The notes: a model not told the origin generated them from the letters alone. Shown: positions 1 through 13,426, counted from the first letter of the stretch. The stretch: 64,000 bases of DNA from Mycolicibacterium holsaticum DSM 44478 = JCM 12374 (GCF_019645835.1 NZ_CP080998.1:3534001-3598000); one strand, 5' to 3'. Program-made: numbers and translations.

Positions 1-1447
<1,447 letters not shown>

Positions 1448-1502
1448 GCAACGTCGGCGTTCGCGGTGGCACGACCACCCGTCGATAAGGGATCATCGAG
1501 GC

Positions 1503-3722
1503 ATGACGGAAGCCGAGCTCCAGATCCGCGCCGAGAATGCAGGGTCGACGTCCAAGACCGCTTCGGCGGCACCGTCGGACGCCGACTCGACGCGACCGGC
1601 ACGGCCGTTCTCGGCGGATTCGGCGCCGAAAGCGCCGCCGGCTGCGACATCGCCGACGGTCGAGGATGCGCTGCCCGAGGATCGCTATCTCAACCGTGAG
1701 TTGAGTTGGCTGGATTTCAATGCGCGGGTGCTGGCCCTTGCCGCCGATACCTCGCTGCCGTTGCTGGAGCGGGCCAAGTTCCTCGCGATCTTCGCGTCGA
1801 ACCTCGACGAGTTCTACATGGTGCGCGTGGCGGGTCTCAAACGCCGCCACGAGATGGGCCTGTCGGTCCGTTCGGCCGATGGTCTGTCCCCGCGCGAACA
1901 ACTGCGCCGGATCAGCGAACGCACTCAGCAGATCGCCGGCCGGCATGCGCACGTCTTCCTCGACTCGGTGCGTCCGGCGCTGGCCGACGAAGGCATCGTC
2001 ATCGTGACGTGGTCCCAACTCGACGAAGACGAACGCACGCGGCTGTCCACATATTTTCACGAGCAGGTCTTCCCCGTGCTGACCCCGTTGGCGGTCGACC
2101 CGGCCCACCCGTTCCCGTTCGTGAGCGGGTTGAGCCTGAACCTGGCGATCACCGTCAAACATCCCGACGACGGCGGCCAGCACTTCGCCCGAATCAAGGT
2201 GCCCGACAACGTGGACCGGTTCGTCGAACTCGGCGGCCGCGAGGGCAGCCCCCACGTCGCGCGGTTCCTTCCGATGGAGGAACTGATCGCGGCATTCCTT
2301 CCGGTGCTGTTCCCGGGCATGGAGATCGTCGAGCATCACGCGTTCCGCATCACCCGCAACGCGGATTTCGAGGTCGAGGAAGACCGCGACGAGGACCTTC
2401 TACAGGCGCTGGAACGCGAACTGGCGCGGCGCCGATTCGGTTCGCCGGTGCGCCTGGAAGTGTCCGACGACATGACCGAGGGCATGCTCGAGTTGCTGTT
2501 GCGTGAGCTGGAAGTCGACACCGGCGACGTCATCGAAGTGCCGGGCCTGTTGGACCTCTCCGCGCTGTGGCAGGTCTACCGACTGGACCGCCCCGCCCTC
2601 AAGGACCGGCCGTTTGTGCCAGCGACACCGCCCGCGTTCGGCGAACGTGAGACGCCCAAGAGCATCTTCTCGACCTTGCGCGACGGCGACGTGCTGGTGC
2701 ATCACCCATACGATTCGTTCTCCACGACGGTGCAACGGTTCATCGAGCAAGCCGCCGCCGACCCGAACGTATTGGCGATCAAACAGACGTTGTACCGCAC
2801 CTCGGGTGACTCGCCAATCGTCAACTCGCTCATCGATGCCGCCGAAGCCGGTAAGCAGGTGGTGGCACTCGTCGAGATCAAGGCGCGCTTCGACGAACAG
2901 GCCAACATCAAGTGGGCCCGCACGCTGGAGCAGGCCGGCGTGCACGTGGTGTACGGGCTCGTCGGGCTGAAAACCCATTGCAAGACCGCGCTAGTGGTGC
3001 GCCGGGAGGGTTCGACGATCCGGCGCTACTGCCATATCGGCACCGGCAACTACAACAGCAAGACCGCCAGGCTGTACGAGGACATCGGCCTTCTGACCGC
3101 AGCACCCGACATCGGCGCGGATCTCACCGACCTGTTCAACTCGCTGACCGGTTACTCGCGCAAGGAGACGTACCGCAACCTGTTGGTCGCACCGTACGGC
3201 GTGCGCAGGGGAATCATCGAACGCATCGAACGCGAAATCACCGCCACCCGTGACGGTGGCGAGGGCCGGATCCGGCTGAAGGCCAACGCGTTGGTCGACG
3301 AGCAGGTGATCGACGCGCTCTACCGGGCATCGCAGGCCGGCGTGCGGGTTGAGGTCGTGGTGCGGGGTATCTGCGCGCTGCGGCCGCAGGTCCCGGGCTA
3401 CTCCGACAACGTCGCGGTGCGCTCGATACTCGGCCGCTTCCTCGAGCACTCGCGAATCATTCACTTCAACGCCATCGACGAGTTCTGGATCGGCAGCGCC
3501 GACATGATGCATCGAAATCTGGACCGGCGGGTGGAAGTGATGGCGCACGTGAAGGATCGCCGTCTCAAGACCCAGCTGCACGACATATTCGAGTCCGCGA
3601 TGGACCCCGCCACCCGCTGCTGGGAGCTGGACATGGACGGAAAATGGACGGCCTCGCCACAGCACGGTGAGACGGTGCGCGATCATCAGGTGTCGCTGAT
3701 GGAAAGCCGCAGGCACCCCTGA
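1503..3722 (+). CDS. ppk: Polyphosphate kinase 1
   Basis: PPK1 reversibly transfers the gamma-phosphate of ATP onto inorganic polyphosphate. The 739-residue product has a disordered Ala/Pro/Ser-rich head of about 50 residues, the PPK_N segment ([27 protein letters not shown]), the middle domain and two PLD-like catalytic halves. The autophosphorylated histidine is H511 in [10 protein letters not shown]; the second catalytic histidine is H670 in [15 protein letters not shown]. Both are intact. A GAGG sits just before the ATG. Length and order (fbiD, ppk, mutT1) match the M. tuberculosis locus Rv2983-Rv2985. The mutT1 start lies 51 bases downstream, so the two genes may be co-transcribed. Confidence 0.97.
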   Translation: MTEAELQIRAENAGSTSKTASAAPSDADSTRPARPFSADSAPKAPPAATSPTVEDALPEDRYLNRELSWLDFNARVLALAADTSLPLLERAKFLAIFASNLDEFYMVRVAGLKRRHEMGLSVRSADGLSPREQLRRISERTQQIAGRHAHVFLDSVRPALADEGIVIVTWSQLDEDERTRLSTYFHEQVFPVLTPLAVDPAHPFPFVSGLSLNLAITVKHPDDGGQHFARIKVPDNVDRFVELGGREGSPHVARFLPMEELIAAFLPVLFPGMEIVEHHAFRITRNADFEVEEDRDEDLLQALERELARRRFGSPVRLEVSDDMTEGMLELLLRELEVDTGDVIEVPGLLDLSALWQVYRLDRPALKDRPFVPATPPAFGERETPKSIFSTLRDGDVLVHHPYDSFSTTVQRFIEQAAADPNVLAIKQTLYRTSGDSPIVNSLIDAAEAGKQVVALVEIKARFDEQANIKWARTLEQAGVHVVYGLVGLKTHCKTALVVRREGSTIRRYCHIGTGNYNSKTARLYEDIGLLTAAPDIGADLTDLFNSLTGYSRKETYRNLLVAPYGVRRGIIERIEREITATRDGGEGRIRLKANALVDEQVIDALYRASQAGVRVEVVVRGICALRPQVPGYSDNVAVRSILGRFLEHSRIIHFNAIDEFWIGSADMMHRNLDRRVEVMAHVKDRRLKTQLHDIFESAMDPATRCWELDMDGKWTASPQHGETVRDHQVSLMESRRHP

Positions 3723-3773
3723 GGCGACGAGGTGCGCGCTGGGTGCCGGTCGGATTGAGCTGCAGGAGTTGAC

Positions 3774-4700
3774 GTGCCGAAGGAGACCTCTGACGCCGTA
3801 CGGGGCGCTGCGACCGTGTACGCCGCGGGCGCGGTGCTGTGGCGACCGAACGGTGATCCGGCGGCACCGGAGATCGCGATCGTGCACCGCCCCCGGTACG
3901 ACGACTGGTCACTGCCCAAGGGCAAGCTCGACCCCGGCGAGACCGAACCGGTCACCGCGGTGCGCGAGGTCCGCGAAGAGACCGGGTACACCGCGCATCT
4001 GGGCCGTCGGCTCGCCCGCGTGAGCTATCCGGTAGAGGAGGGCATCAAAAAGGTGCGCTACTGGGCGGCGCGCACGGTGGGCGGCGACTTCAGCCCCAAC
4101 GCCGAAGTCGACGAACTCAAGTGGTTACCCGTTACCGAGGCGATGAAACACCTGGAGTATCCGCACGACCGAAAGGTGCTGCGCCGCTTCACGAAGCTTC
4201 CGGTCGACACCAAGACCGTGCTGATCGTCCGGCACGGCACCGCGGGCAGCAAATCCCGCTACCAGGGCGACGACCGAAAACGCCCGCTGGACAAGCGCGG
4301 TCGCGCCCAGGCAGAGTCGCTGGTCGGAGTGCTGTTGGCATTCGGCGCCGACACGCTCTTCGCCGCCGACCGGGTGCGCTGTGAACAGACGTTGGGACCG
4401 CTTGCCGAGGAGTTGGCGACAACCATTCGCCGCGAACCGCTGTTGACCGAGGAAGCATATGCCAACGACCGCAAGGCCGCGCGGCGCCGTGTCCTCGAGA
4501 TCGCCGGCGGCGACGGTGTCCCGGTGATCTGCACACAGGGCAAGGTGATTCCGGACTTGATCCAGTGGTGGTGCGAACGCGACGGCGTGCGCCCGGACAA
4601 GTCGCGCAACCGCAAGGGCAGCACCTGGGTGATGACGCTGTTCGACGGCAGGCTGATCGCCGCCGACCACATCGAAAGCCCGTTGGCCACCAGGAAGTAG
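3774..4700 (+). CDS. mutT1: 8-oxo-(d)GTP hydrolase MutT1, Nudix plus histidine-phosphatase domains
   Basis: This 308-residue two-domain protein sanitises oxidised nucleotides. A complete Nudix box spans residues 50-72 ([10 protein letters not shown] then REVREETGY), and a histidine-phosphatase domain starts with VRHGTAG, H154 being the likely phospho-acceptor. Mycobacterial MutT1 degrades 8-oxo-GTP/dGTP and diadenosine polyphosphates; the fusion with a phosphatase-like domain is characteristic. The start is GTG 3774 with GGAG about 6 bases upstream. It ends before a strong hairpin shared with the convergent hupB. Confidence 0.95.
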   Translation: MPKETSDAVRGAATVYAAGAVLWRPNGDPAAPEIAIVHRPRYDDWSLPKGKLDPGETEPVTAVREVREETGYTAHLGRRLARVSYPVEEGIKKVRYWAARTVGGDFSPNAEVDELKWLPVTEAMKHLEYPHDRKVLRRFTKLPVDTKTVLIVRHGTAGSKSRYQGDDRKRPLDKRGRAQAESLVGVLLAFGADTLFAADRVRCEQTLGPLAEELATTIRREPLLTEEAYANDRKAARRRVLEIAGGDGVPVICTQGKVIPDLIQWWCERDGVRPDKSRNRKGSTWVMTLFDGRLIAADHIESPLATRK

Positions 4701-4749
4701 CGCGTTCGACTCGGACTTCGAAGTTAGCCGAGCTACTCACATCACACAG

Positions 4750-4782
4750 ATACGCCGTGGGTCCCATTGACCCACGGCGTAT
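4750..4782. terminator. Bidirectional hairpin between mutT1 and hupB
   Basis: A perfect 14-bp inverted repeat (ATACGCCGTGGGTC / GACCCACGGCGTAT) with a 5-base loop lies between the convergent 3' ends of mutT1 and hupB, 12 bases past the hupB stop. There is no U-run on either side, which is common for mycobacterial terminators. The symmetry lets it serve both strands. Confidence 0.8.
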
Positions 4783-4794
4783 CCGGTGCGAGAT

Positions 4795-5412
4795 CTACTT
4801 GCGGCCGCGCTTGGCTGCGGCCTTCTTGGCCGGTGCCTTCTTCGCGGTCTTCTTGGCAGCAGTCCGCTTGGTGGCAGCCTTCTTGGCCGGTGCCTTCTTC
4901 GCGGTCTTCTTGGCAGCAGTCCGCTTGGTGGCAGCCTTCTTGGCCGGTGCCTTCTTCGCGGTCTTCTTGGCAGCAGTCCGCTTGGTAGCGGCCTTCTTCG
5001 CCGGTGCCTTCTTCGCGACCTTCTTCGCAGGCGACTTCTTGGCGGTCTTCTTGGCCGCCGTCTTCTTCGCCGCCTTACGGGCCGTGCCTGCCGTCACGCC
5101 ACGCTTCACCGCAGGTCCTTCCGCCGGGAGGCGCTGTGCCCCAGAGACAACCGCCTTGAACTGTGCGCCAGGCCGGAACGCCGGCACCGAAGTCGGCTTG
5201 ACCTTCACGGTCTCGCCTGTGCGTGGGTTACGTGCGACACGGGCGGCACGACGGCGCTGTTCGAAAACGCCGAAGCCAGTGATCGTGACGCTGTCCCCCT
5301 TGTGAACCGCACGCACGATGGTGTCAACGACATTCTCCACCGCAGCGGTTGCCTGCCGACGATCGGTGCCCAATTTCTCCGTGAGTACGTCGATGAGCTC
5401 CGCTTTATTCAT
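4795..5412 (-). CDS. hupB: Histone-like DNA-binding protein HU with Lys/Ala-rich tail
   Basis: HupB is the essential mycobacterial nucleoid protein. Residues 1-90 are a normal HU fold ([42 protein letters not shown]). From about residue 110 to 205 the protein is a basic PAKK/AAKK tail resembling histone H1, built from a 19-residue unit repeated four times. The start ATG 5412 is preceded by GGAGG at good spacing. The 190 bases upstream (5413-5603) hold no gene and should contain its promoter. M. tuberculosis HupB is 214 residues; the difference lies in the tail. The tail is known to be acetylated and methylated in mycobacteria. Confidence 0.97.
   Translation of the reverse strand: MNKAELIDVLTEKLGTDRRQATAAVENVVDTIVRAVHKGDSVTITGFGVFEQRRRAARVARNPRTGETVKVKPTSVPAFRPGAQFKAVVSGAQRLPAEGPAVKRGVTAGTARKAAKKTAAKKTAKKSPAKKVAKKAPAKKAATKRTAAKKTAKKAPAKKAATKRTAAKKTAKKAPAKKAATKRTAAKKTAKKAPAKKAAAKRGRK
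4821..5033 (-). repeat. 57-bp tandem repeat encoding the HupB tail
   Basis: A 57-bp unit (19 codons) begins at 4821, 4878, 4935 and 4992. The first three copies are essentially identical at the DNA level; the fourth has diverged. The unit stays in frame, so copy-number change would lengthen or shorten the tail by 19 residues without a frameshift. Confidence 0.95.
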
Positions 5413-5603
5413 GCAAACCTCCGAAACCAGTGGTCCTCCTTGGACCGACTAGAGGACACGGTAAACCCATTACCCATTGATTTCCAAGAGCCACGCGCAA
5501 TTTCAAGCGGAACTGGCGAACTTTCTTGCCGCCCTTGAACTCCTGCCGGAGGCTCAATGACGCGGATTCGACGACGGCGATTTCGGCTCGCCGGGGCCTT
5601 CCG

Positions 5604-6197
5604 TCACGCCGGAAGGGTGCGCGGTTTCCAACTCGGCCGACGCGCTTCATACGACTCGATGTCATCGCATTTGCGCAGCGTAAGCCCTATATCGTCGAGT
5701 CCTTCGAGCAGTCGCCATGCGGTGTAATCGTCAATCGTGAACGGCACCATAACCGTTCCTGCGACGATATTCCGATCTTGAAGATTTACAGTGATTTCCA
5801 GTCCGGGCTGCTGCTCGATCAGCTTCCACAACACTTCAACATCATCCTGAGAAATTTCTGCCGCCAGGAGCCCGGACTTGCCGGCATTGCCCCGAAAAAT
5901 GTCGGCGAAGCGCGATGAGATGACGACCCGGAATCCGTAATCCATGAGCGCCCACACCGCATGCTCGCGTGATGAGCCGGTGCCGAAGTCGGGGCCCGCG
6001 ACCAATACCGAGCCCTTGTCGAAGGGCGGCAGGTTCAGCACGAAAGCCGGGTCGTTGCGCCAGGCGGCGAACAACCCGTCCTCGAAACCCGTTCGGGTGA
6101 CCCGCTTCAGATAGACCGCCGGGATGATCTGGTCGGTGTCCACGTTGGACCGGCGCAACGGCACCCCGATGCCGGTGTGAGTGCGGAAGGCTTCCAT
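5604..6197 (-). CDS. leuD: 3-isopropylmalate dehydratase small subunit
   Basis: LeuD pairs with LeuC to isomerise 2-isopropylmalate to 3-isopropylmalate in leucine synthesis. The 197-residue protein has the swivel-domain signatures [16 protein letters not shown] near the N-terminus and [17 protein letters not shown] around residues 68-84. Length and motifs are standard. It follows leuC on the same strand after 11 bases and is almost certainly in the same operon, with control expected from the divergent IclR-type gene upstream of leuC. Confidence 0.97.
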   Translation of the reverse strand: MEAFRTHTGIGVPLRRSNVDTDQIIPAVYLKRVTRTGFEDGLFAAWRNDPAFVLNLPPFDKGSVLVAGPDFGTGSSREHAVWALMDYGFRVVISSRFADIFRGNAGKSGLLAAEISQDDVEVLWKLIEQQPGLEITVNLQDRNIVAGTVMVPFTIDDYTAWRLLEGLDDIGLTLRKCDDIESYEARRPSWKPRTLPA

Positions 6198-6208
6198 GTC
6201 TGCTCCTC

Positions 6209-7654
6209 TTATCGGGTGGTGGTTGCGGGCAGGTCGGCAGGCGAAGACAAGGTGCCGCGCACGGCGGTGGCAGCGGCGACGGCCGGTGACACCAGGTGGG
6301 TGCGGCCGCCTTTGCCTTGCCTGCCTTCGAAGTTGCGGTTGGACGTCGACGCGCAGCGTTGGCCCGCTGAGAGCTGGTCAGGGTTCATCCCCAGACACAT
6401 CGAGCAACCCGCCTGCCGCCACTCGGCTCCGGCGGCGGTGAAGATCTCACCGAGCCCTTCAGATTCGGCCTGCGCGCGCACCCGCATCGAACCCGGGACG
6501 ACGAGCATCCGCACGCCGTCGGCCACCTTGCGGTCCTTCAATACCTCCGCCACCACCCGCAGGTCTTCGATCCGGCCGTTGGTGCACGACCCGACGAACA
6601 CGGTGTCGACGGTGATGTCCCGCATCGCCATCCCGGGCCGAAGGTCCATGTAGGTCAACGCCTTTTCAGCCGACTGACGCTCGCCGTCGTCGAGCATCAA
6701 CTCGGGGTCGGGCACTGAACCCGACAGGGGCACCCCCTGCCCGGGGTTGGTGCCCCAGGTGACGAAGGGACTCAAACTCGAGGCGTCGACGTACACCTCG
6801 GTATCGAACTCGGCCCCGTCATCTGTGCGCAGTTGACGCCACGCCGCGACCGCCTCGTCCCATTGCGCACCCTGCGGTGCATGCGGACGGCCACGCAGAA
6901 ATTCAAATGTCGTGTCGTCAGGCGCCACCATGCCTGCCCGCGCTCCGGCCTCGATGCTCATGTTGCAGATCGTCATCCGGCCCTCCATCGACAGCGATTC
7001 GATGGCGCTGCCGCGGTATTCGATGACGTGTCCCTGTCCCCCGCCGGTGCCGATCTTTGCGATCACCGCGAGGATGATGTCCTTGGCGCTGACCCCGGGT
7101 GGCAATTCGCCGTCGACGTTGATCGCCATGGTCTTGAACGGGCGCAGCGGCAGCGTCTGCGTCGCAAGTACGTGCTCGACCTCCGAGGTGCCGATGCCCA
7201 TTGCCAGCGCACCGAATGCACCGTGTGTGGAAGTGTGGCTGTCACCGCACACCACCGTCATACCGGGCTGGGTCAGCCCGAGTTGCGGGCCGATGATGTG
7301 CACGATGCCCTGTTCGACGTCGCCCATCGGATGCAACCGGATGCCGAACTCTTCACAGTTGCGCCGCAGCGTCTCGACCTGAGTGCGTGACACCGGATCG
7401 GCGATCGGCTTGTCGATATCGATCGTCGGCACGTTGTGGTCCTCGGTCGCGATCGTCAGATCGGGCCGGCGCACGGTGCGCCCGGCCAACCGCAGCCCGT
7501 CGAACGCCTGCGGGCTGGTCACCTCGTGCACCAGGTGAAGGTCGATGTAGATCAGGTCGGGTTCACGCGCCGCACCCTCGCCCGTGCCCTCGGCGACGAC
7601 GTGGTCGGCCCACACTTTTTCCGCCAGAGTGCGCGGCTGGTTCGCGGTAGACAT
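6209..7654 (-). CDS. leuC: 3-isopropylmalate dehydratase large subunit
   Basis: This is the catalytic aconitase-type subunit, 481 residues. The three [4Fe-4S] cysteines are visible in [10 protein letters not shown] and in [10 protein letters not shown], with the usual substrate and cluster environment ([22 protein letters not shown]). The start is ATG 7654, only 38 bases from the divergent regulator at 7693. It heads the leuCD operon. The iscS gene for cluster supply lies in the same window, but not next to it. Confidence 0.97.
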   Translation of the reverse strand: MSTANQPRTLAEKVWADHVVAEGTGEGAAREPDLIYIDLHLVHEVTSPQAFDGLRLAGRTVRRPDLTIATEDHNVPTIDIDKPIADPVSRTQVETLRRNCEEFGIRLHPMGDVEQGIVHIIGPQLGLTQPGMTVVCGDSHTSTHGAFGALAMGIGTSEVEHVLATQTLPLRPFKTMAINVDGELPPGVSAKDIILAVIAKIGTGGGQGHVIEYRGSAIESLSMEGRMTICNMSIEAGARAGMVAPDDTTFEFLRGRPHAPQGAQWDEAVAAWRQLRTDDGAEFDTEVYVDASSLSPFVTWGTNPGQGVPLSGSVPDPELMLDDGERQSAEKALTYMDLRPGMAMRDITVDTVFVGSCTNGRIEDLRVVAEVLKDRKVADGVRMLVVPGSMRVRAQAESEGLGEIFTAAGAEWRQAGCSMCLGMNPDQLSAGQRCASTSNRNFEGRQGKGGRTHLVSPAVAAATAVRGTLSSPADLPATTTR

Positions 7655-7655
7655 C

Positions 7656-7692
7656 TTGACTATCTCACATTCTGGGAAGCTAGTATCTTCTT
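7656..7692 (+). promoter_or_regulatory. Probable leaderless promoter of the IclR regulator in the leuC divergent gap
   Basis: TTGACT (7656-7661) and TAGTAT (7681-7686) are separated by 19 bases, and the ATG at 7693 lies 7 bases after the second box. The transcript would therefore start at or next to the start codon. There is no Shine-Dalgarno sequence. The same 38 bases must also hold the leuC promoter/operator on the other strand. Confidence 0.55.
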
Positions 7693-8394
7693 ATGAGACA
7701 GGATAGCGGCATCGGGGTGCTCGACAAAGCGGTGGGCGTACTGCATGCGGTGGCCGAGTCACCTTGCGGGCTCGCCGAACTGTGCGAGCGCACAGCGCTG
7801 CCCCGCGCCACCGCGCACCGATTGGCCGCGGGTCTGGAAACTCATCGACTGCTCACCCGTAACGGCGACGGTCGGTGGCGGCTGGGTCCTGCGTTGACCG
7901 AACTGGCCGGCAAGGTCAACGATCCGCTGTTGGCTGCGGGCGCGGTGGTATTGCCGCGACTGCGCGAGATCACCGGCGAGAGCGTGCAACTCTACCGCCG
8001 GGAAGGCACCACACGGATTTGCATCGCGGCCTTGGAACCGCCTGCCGGGCTTCGCGATACGGTGCCGGTCGGTACGCGGCTGCCGATGACGGCCGGCTCT
8101 GGGGCCAAGGTGCTGTTGGCCCACGCGGACGCGGCCACACAGCTGGCGGTGCTTCCCACCGCCAAGTTCACCGATCGGACGCTGGCCGAGGTACGCAAGC
8201 GCGGCTGGGCCCAAAGCGCCGCCGAACGCGAGCCCGGGGTGGCCAGTGTGTCGGCTCCGGTGCGCGATGGGCACGGCACGGTGGTCGCGGCGGTGTCGGT
8301 GTCGGGGCCCATCGACCGGATGGGCCGGCGGCCGGGTGCACGCTGGGCCGCTGATCTGCTGGCCGCCGCGGAGGCGCTCAACCGGCGGCTGTGA
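7693..8394 (+). CDS. IclR-family transcriptional regulator divergent from leuCD
   Basis: The 233-residue protein has an N-terminal winged helix (GLAELCERTALPRATAHRLAAGLE) and a C-terminal IclR effector domain (GTRLPMTAGSGAKVLLA, REPGVASVSAPVRDGHG). It matches the position of Rv2989. Related actinobacterial proteins (NdgR/AreB type) sit divergently from leuCD and control leucine and other amino acid genes, so a local regulator of leuCD is the best inference. It would read an amino acid or a pathway intermediate; the ligand cannot be told from sequence. The gene appears leaderless. Confidence 0.9.
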   Translation: MRQDSGIGVLDKAVGVLHAVAESPCGLAELCERTALPRATAHRLAAGLETHRLLTRNGDGRWRLGPALTELAGKVNDPLLAAGAVVLPRLREITGESVQLYRREGTTRICIAALEPPAGLRDTVPVGTRLPMTAGSGAKVLLAHADAATQLAVLPTAKFTDRTLAEVRKRGWAQSAAEREPGVASVSAPVRDGHGTVVAAVSVSGPIDRMGRRPGARWAADLLAAAEALNRRL

Positions 8395-8452
8395 GATGCC
8401 CGCTGGGCGGCCGAGATCGCCGATGTCGATACGACCGCGAGCTGAGGCGTTG

Positions 8453-8525
8453 TACCCCCGATGGGATTCGAACCCACGCTACCGCCGTGAGAGGGCGGCG
8501 TCCTAGGCCGCTAGACGACGGGGGC
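8453..8525 (-). tRNA. tRNA-Glu (anticodon CTC)
   Basis: The minus strand folds into a standard cloverleaf. The acceptor is GCCCCCG with CGGGGGT, the T arm contains GGTTCGAATCC, and the anticodon stem CCGCC/GGCGG encloses loop CTCTCAC with CTC at 8489-8491. CCA is not encoded. The first acceptor pair would be a G-T wobble, so the exact ends may be off by one base. It lies 63 bases downstream of tRNA-Gln on the same strand. Confidence 0.93.
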
Positions 8526-8588
8526 CAGAACAGCTTTCCGGATGGCCAGCATAGCTCAGCGAGGTATGTCGGCCTAATCACGCTGGAT

Positions 8589-8663
8589 TGGCTGGGGTAC
8601 CAGGACTCGAACCTAGAATGGCTGAACCAGAATCAGCTGTGTTGCCAATTACACCATACCCCA
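8589..8663 (-). tRNA. tRNA-Gln (anticodon CTG)
   Basis: The acceptor stem TGGGGTA/TACCCCA is followed by discriminator G and an encoded CCA. The anticodon stem GCTGA/TCAGC carries loop TTCTGGT, giving CTG at 8628-8630. The T arm contains GGTTCGAGTCC. M. tuberculosis also has adjacent Glu and Gln tRNAs just before gltX, which charges tRNA-Glu. Confidence 0.95.
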
Positions 8664-8782
8664 CCGGCTGCCTATAACCACTGGTCACAGGCCATTATTC
8701 CGAACAACCGCGCGGCGTGCAGCGGGTTCCGCGTGTTGTGTCGGGCCGACGTGCAGACTACCAAAGATTCGCGACCGTCTTT

Positions 8783-10252
8783 TCAGGCCTCCACCGTGGC
8801 TGCGGCATGTTCGCGTCCGGCCCGCAATCGGTGCAGGGTGCGGTCTGGACCCAGCAGTTCCAGCGATTCGAACAGCGGCGGGCTGACCGCCGCGCCGGTG
8901 GCCGCGACCCGGACCGGACCGAACGCTTTGCGTGGTTTGAGCCCCATGTTCTCCAGCAGCGAATCCTTGAGCGCTGCTTCGATCGCTGGCGTGGTCCACT
9001 CACCGAGCCCCTCGAGCGCGGCCAGCGCGGCGTCGAGCACCGGGACGGCGGCGGGCTTCAATTCCTTGGCCGCCGCCTTCTCGTCGAGCCGGTACTCGTC
9101 GTCGTTGAGGAACTTCAGCAGATCCCAGGCGTCGCCGAGCACCACGATGCGGGTCTGCACCAGATCTGCGGCCTCGGCGAACCGCGGCTCGTCGAGCCCG
9201 ATGTCGTACCCGTGCTCGGTGAAGTACGCCGACAGTCGCGCGGCGAACTCCTCGGCGCTGAGCATCCGAATGTGCTCGGCGTTGAGCGCATCGGCCTTCT
9301 TCTGGTCGAAGCGGGCCGGGTTGGCGTTGACGTTCGCGACGTCGAAGGCGGCCACCATCTCGTCGAGTGTGAAAATGTCGCGATCGTCGGCGATCCCCCA
9401 GCCCAGCAATGCCAGATAGTTCAGCAGCCCTTCGGGGATGAACCCGCGATCACGGTGCACGAACAGGTTGGACTGCGGATCGCGTTTGGAGAGCTTCTTG
9501 TTGCCCTCCCCCAGAACGCTTGGCAGGTGCCCGAACTCGGGGACCCGTTCGGCCACACCGACGCGGATCAACGCGCGGTAGAGCGCGATCTGGCGCGGGG
9601 TGGACGGCAGCAGATCCTCCCCGCGCAGTACGTGGGTGATCTTCATCAGCGCGTCATCGACGGGATTGACCAAGGTGTAGAGGGGATCTCCGCTGGCTCG
9701 GGTGAGCGCGAAGTCGGGGATGCTGCCGGCCGAGAAGGTCGTCTCCCCGCGCACCAGGTCGTGCCAGGTGATGTCCTCATCGGGCATCCGCAGGCGCAGC
9801 ACCGGGCGACGGCCCTCGGCAAGGAACGCCGCGCGTTGCGCCTCGGTGAGGTCGCGGTCGAAATTGTCGTAGCCCAGCTTGGGGCTCCGTCCGGCCGCCA
9901 CGTGCCGCGCCTCGACTTCCTCGGCGGTGGAGAAGGCGTCGTACACCTCCCCCGCTTCGCGCAACCGGTTCAGCACATCGCGGTAGATCTCACCACGCTC
10001 GGACTGCCGGTAGGGGCGGTAGGGCCCACCGATGTCGGGTCCCTCGTCGTAGTTCAGCCCCAGCCAGTTCAGCGCATCCAGCAGCGCCAGATAGCTTTCC
10101 TCGCTGTCGCGTTGGGCGTCGGTGTCCTCCAACCGGAACACGAAGGTGCCGCCCGTGTGTCGGGCGTAGGCCCAGTTGAACAGCGCCGTGCGGATCAGCC
10201 CGACGTGCGGCGTACCGGTCGGCGACGGGCAGAACCGTACTCGTACGGTCAT
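8783..10252 (-). CDS. gltX: Glutamyl-tRNA synthetase
   Basis: This class I synthetase (489 residues) charges tRNA-Glu. In organisms that use GatCAB, as this one does, a non-discriminating form may also charge tRNA-Gln. The HIGH-type motif is HVGL at residues 16-19 within [16 protein letters not shown], and the KMSKS-type motif is KLSKRD. The product is full length. Its ATG overlaps the stop of the FAH-family gene by 4 bases (ATGA), so the two are translationally coupled. The 119 bases between gltX and tRNA-Gln hold no gene that I can see. Confidence 0.96.
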   Translation of the reverse strand: MTVRVRFCPSPTGTPHVGLIRTALFNWAYARHTGGTFVFRLEDTDAQRDSEESYLALLDALNWLGLNYDEGPDIGGPYRPYRQSERGEIYRDVLNRLREAGEVYDAFSTAEEVEARHVAAGRSPKLGYDNFDRDLTEAQRAAFLAEGRRPVLRLRMPDEDITWHDLVRGETTFSAGSIPDFALTRASGDPLYTLVNPVDDALMKITHVLRGEDLLPSTPRQIALYRALIRVGVAERVPEFGHLPSVLGEGNKKLSKRDPQSNLFVHRDRGFIPEGLLNYLALLGWGIADDRDIFTLDEMVAAFDVANVNANPARFDQKKADALNAEHIRMLSAEEFAARLSAYFTEHGYDIGLDEPRFAEAADLVQTRIVVLGDAWDLLKFLNDDEYRLDEKAAAKELKPAAVPVLDAALAALEGLGEWTTPAIEAALKDSLLENMGLKPRKAFGPVRVAATGAAVSPPLFESLELLGPDRTLHRLRAGREHAAATVEA

Positions 10253-11064
10253 GACTTTCCTTTGCGGACAACGGGATTGGTCAGTGTGCCAAGGCCGTCG
10301 ACGGTGATGCTGACGGTGTCGCCGTCCTCGATGGGGCCGACGCCCTCGGGCGTGCCGGTCAACAGCAGGTCACCGGGCAGCAGCGTCATCACGTGCGAGA
10401 CCCACTCGACGATCTCCCCGACGTCATGGATCATCAGCGACGTGCGGCTGTCCTGTTTGGTCTGGCCGTTGACCTCGGTGCGGATTCCGACGTCGGAGGG
10501 ATCGAAGTCGGTGACGATCCACGGCCCGACCGGGCAGAAGGTGTCGTGGCCCTTGGCGCGGGTCCACTGACCGTCCTTCTTCTGCTGATCCCGCGCGGTT
10601 ACGTCGTTGCCGATGGTGTACCCGAGGATGTTCTCGGCGGCCCGCGCGGCGGGCACGTCTTTGCACGGCCGACCGATCACCACGGCCAACTCACCCTCGA
10701 AATGCACCGGGTTGGCGTCGGCGGGCAGTTGGATCGGCACGTGCGGGCCGATGATCGCGGTGTTGGGTTTCATGAAGATGACGGGGTCGTCGAACGTTCC
10801 GCTGTGGCCCTCATTGCTCCTCGCGTGCGCGGCCATCTCCTCGACGTGGGCGGCGTAGTTCTTGCCGACGCAGACCACCTTGCTGGCCAGGATCGGCGCG
10901 AGCAGCCGCACGTCGGCCAGCGGCCACTGCCTGCCGGTGAAGTCGGGCGCGCCGAACGGATGTTCGGCGATCTCACGGGCGACAGCTTGTGTCGGATCAT
11001 CGGTCGGGCCTTCGATGCTGACGAAGGCCACCCCGTCGGGACTCGCGATTCGGCCAAGGCGCAT
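10249..11064 (-). CDS. Fumarylacetoacetate hydrolase family protein
   Basis: The 271-residue protein is a FAH-fold enzyme that cleaves or decarboxylates 2-oxo acids using Mg2+. Conserved motifs are [12 protein letters not shown], the metal-binding [11 protein letters not shown] (two Glu), [14 protein letters not shown] and [16 protein letters not shown]. It corresponds to Rv2993c, annotated as a hydroxymuconic-type isomerase or hydrolase. The real substrate is unknown; oxaloacetate decarboxylase or acylpyruvase activity is possible. It lies upstream of gltX in a coupled pair, which probably reflects genome packing and not a shared function. Confidence 0.88.
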   Translation of the reverse strand: MRLGRIASPDGVAFVSIEGPTDDPTQAVAREIAEHPFGAPDFTGRQWPLADVRLLAPILASKVVCVGKNYAAHVEEMAAHARSNEGHSGTFDDPVIFMKPNTAIIGPHVPIQLPADANPVHFEGELAVVIGRPCKDVPAARAAENILGYTIGNDVTARDQQKKDGQWTRAKGHDTFCPVGPWIVTDFDPSDVGIRTEVNGQTKQDSRTSLMIHDVGEIVEWVSHVMTLLPGDLLLTGTPEGVGPIEDGDTVSITVDGLGTLTNPVVRKGKS

Positions 11065-11180
11065 GGGGTTCAGCCTAATGGCCTGCGTCGTCGTGGATGC
11101 GGCCGCTCCCCGTGGACCGTCGTCTCACATCCTGAAACACCGATTCAGCGATGTGGGAAACGTCGTGCGACCATGGCCCG

Positions 11181-12371
11181 GTGACCGAGGAATCGACCGG
11201 TACCGCACTGCGCTGGTCGATGTTGGCGATCGCGCTGGGCGCGACCACGAGCGCCAACGTGTTCATCAACGGTGTGGCGTTCTTGATTCCGACGCTGCAG
11301 GCCGAGCGCGGGTTGCACCTGGCATCGGCCGGGCTGTTGTCGTCGATGGCGGGCTTCGGGTTGGTCGTCACGCTGATCGCGTGGGGCTATGTGGTGGACC
11401 GGATCGGCGAACGTTCCGTGCTCGCAGTGGGTTCGGCGTTGATCGCGGCGGCCGCGGTGGGCGCCGCATCGGTGGAGTCGCTGTGGGCGGTCGGGGCGTT
11501 CCTGTTCCTTGGCGGTATGGCCGCCGCGAGCAGCAATTCGGCCAGCGGCCGGTTGGTGGTGGGGTGGTTCCCTCCCGAGCAACGCGGGCTGGTGATGGGT
11601 ATCCGGCAGGCCGCGACCCCGTTGGGAGTGGGGTTGGGCGCCTTGGTGATTCCGCGTATCGCGGAAAGCCACGGCGTCTCTGCGGCGTTGTTGTTCCCGG
11701 CCGTGGTGTGCGGGGTCTCCGCGGTGGTGTGTGCGGTGGCGGTGGTCGACCCGTTCCGGCCTGCGCGTTCGGAAGCGGCCGCAGAGGTTTTGGCCAATCC
11801 GTACCGGGAATCGGGTCTGCTCTGGCGCATCCACGCGGTCTCCGTGCTGCTCGTCGTGCCGCAGGCGGTGCTGTGGACGTTCACGCTGGCGTGGCTGATG
11901 ACCGATCGCGGATGGTCGGCGCAATCGGCGGGCGCGATAGTCACGGCCGCGCAGGTGCTCGGCGCCGGTGGCCGCATCGCTGCGGGCCGGTGGTCGGATC
12001 TGCTGGGCTCGCGGCTGCGCCCGATCCGCACCATCGCGCTGGCGGCCGCGGCCGTGATGGGGCTGTTCGCGCTGACGGACTGGGTCGATTCCCCGCTCAG
12101 CGTGGCGTTGATGGTCGTCGCATCGGTGATCACCGTGTCCGACAACGGGTTGGCGTTCACCGCGATCGCCGAGATCGCGGGACCGTTCTGGAGCGGACGC
12201 GCATTGGGCACCCAGAACACCAGCCAGCATCTGGGCAGCGCTCTCACGGCCCCGCTGTTCGGCGCGCTGATCGGGGTGGTCGGTTATCCCGCGGCGTTCG
12301 CGGTCTGCGCGCTGTTTCCGTTGGTCGCGGTGCCCGTCGTACCGAACGAAAAGGCCTCGCCACCGAGTTGA
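11181..12371 (+). CDS. MFS transporter
   Basis: This is a major facilitator superfamily permease of 396 residues with about 12 hydrophobic helices. The loop 2-3 motif appears as GYVVDRIGERSVLAVG, and a central basic loop separates the halves. I chose GTG 11181 (VTEESTGTALRW) because the upstream ATG at 11151 adds only an implausible ten-residue tail. It matches Rv2994 in place and orientation, divergent from the FAH gene. The substrate is unknown. It is convergent with leuB. Confidence 0.87.
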   Translation: MTEESTGTALRWSMLAIALGATTSANVFINGVAFLIPTLQAERGLHLASAGLLSSMAGFGLVVTLIAWGYVVDRIGERSVLAVGSALIAAAAVGAASVESLWAVGAFLFLGGMAAASSNSASGRLVVGWFPPEQRGLVMGIRQAATPLGVGLGALVIPRIAESHGVSAALLFPAVVCGVSAVVCAVAVVDPFRPARSEAAAEVLANPYRESGLLWRIHAVSVLLVVPQAVLWTFTLAWLMTDRGWSAQSAGAIVTAAQVLGAGGRIAAGRWSDLLGSRLRPIRTIALAAAAVMGLFALTDWVDSPLSVALMVVASVITVSDNGLAFTAIAEIAGPFWSGRALGTQNTSQHLGSALTAPLFGALIGVVGYPAAFAVCALFPLVAVPVVPNEKASPPS

Positions 12372-12407
12372 GCAGTCACGGGTTTCCGGCGCCGGGACGC
12401 GACGAGG

Positions 12408-13426
<1,019 letters not shown>

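Noticed and set aside
4821..5033. Regular repeats as a CRISPR array
   Set aside because: Units are contiguous, have no spacers and encode the in-frame HupB tail.
8717..10570. 617-codon plus-strand frame over gltX
   Set aside because: gltX on the minus strand is certain; the frame is a shadow.
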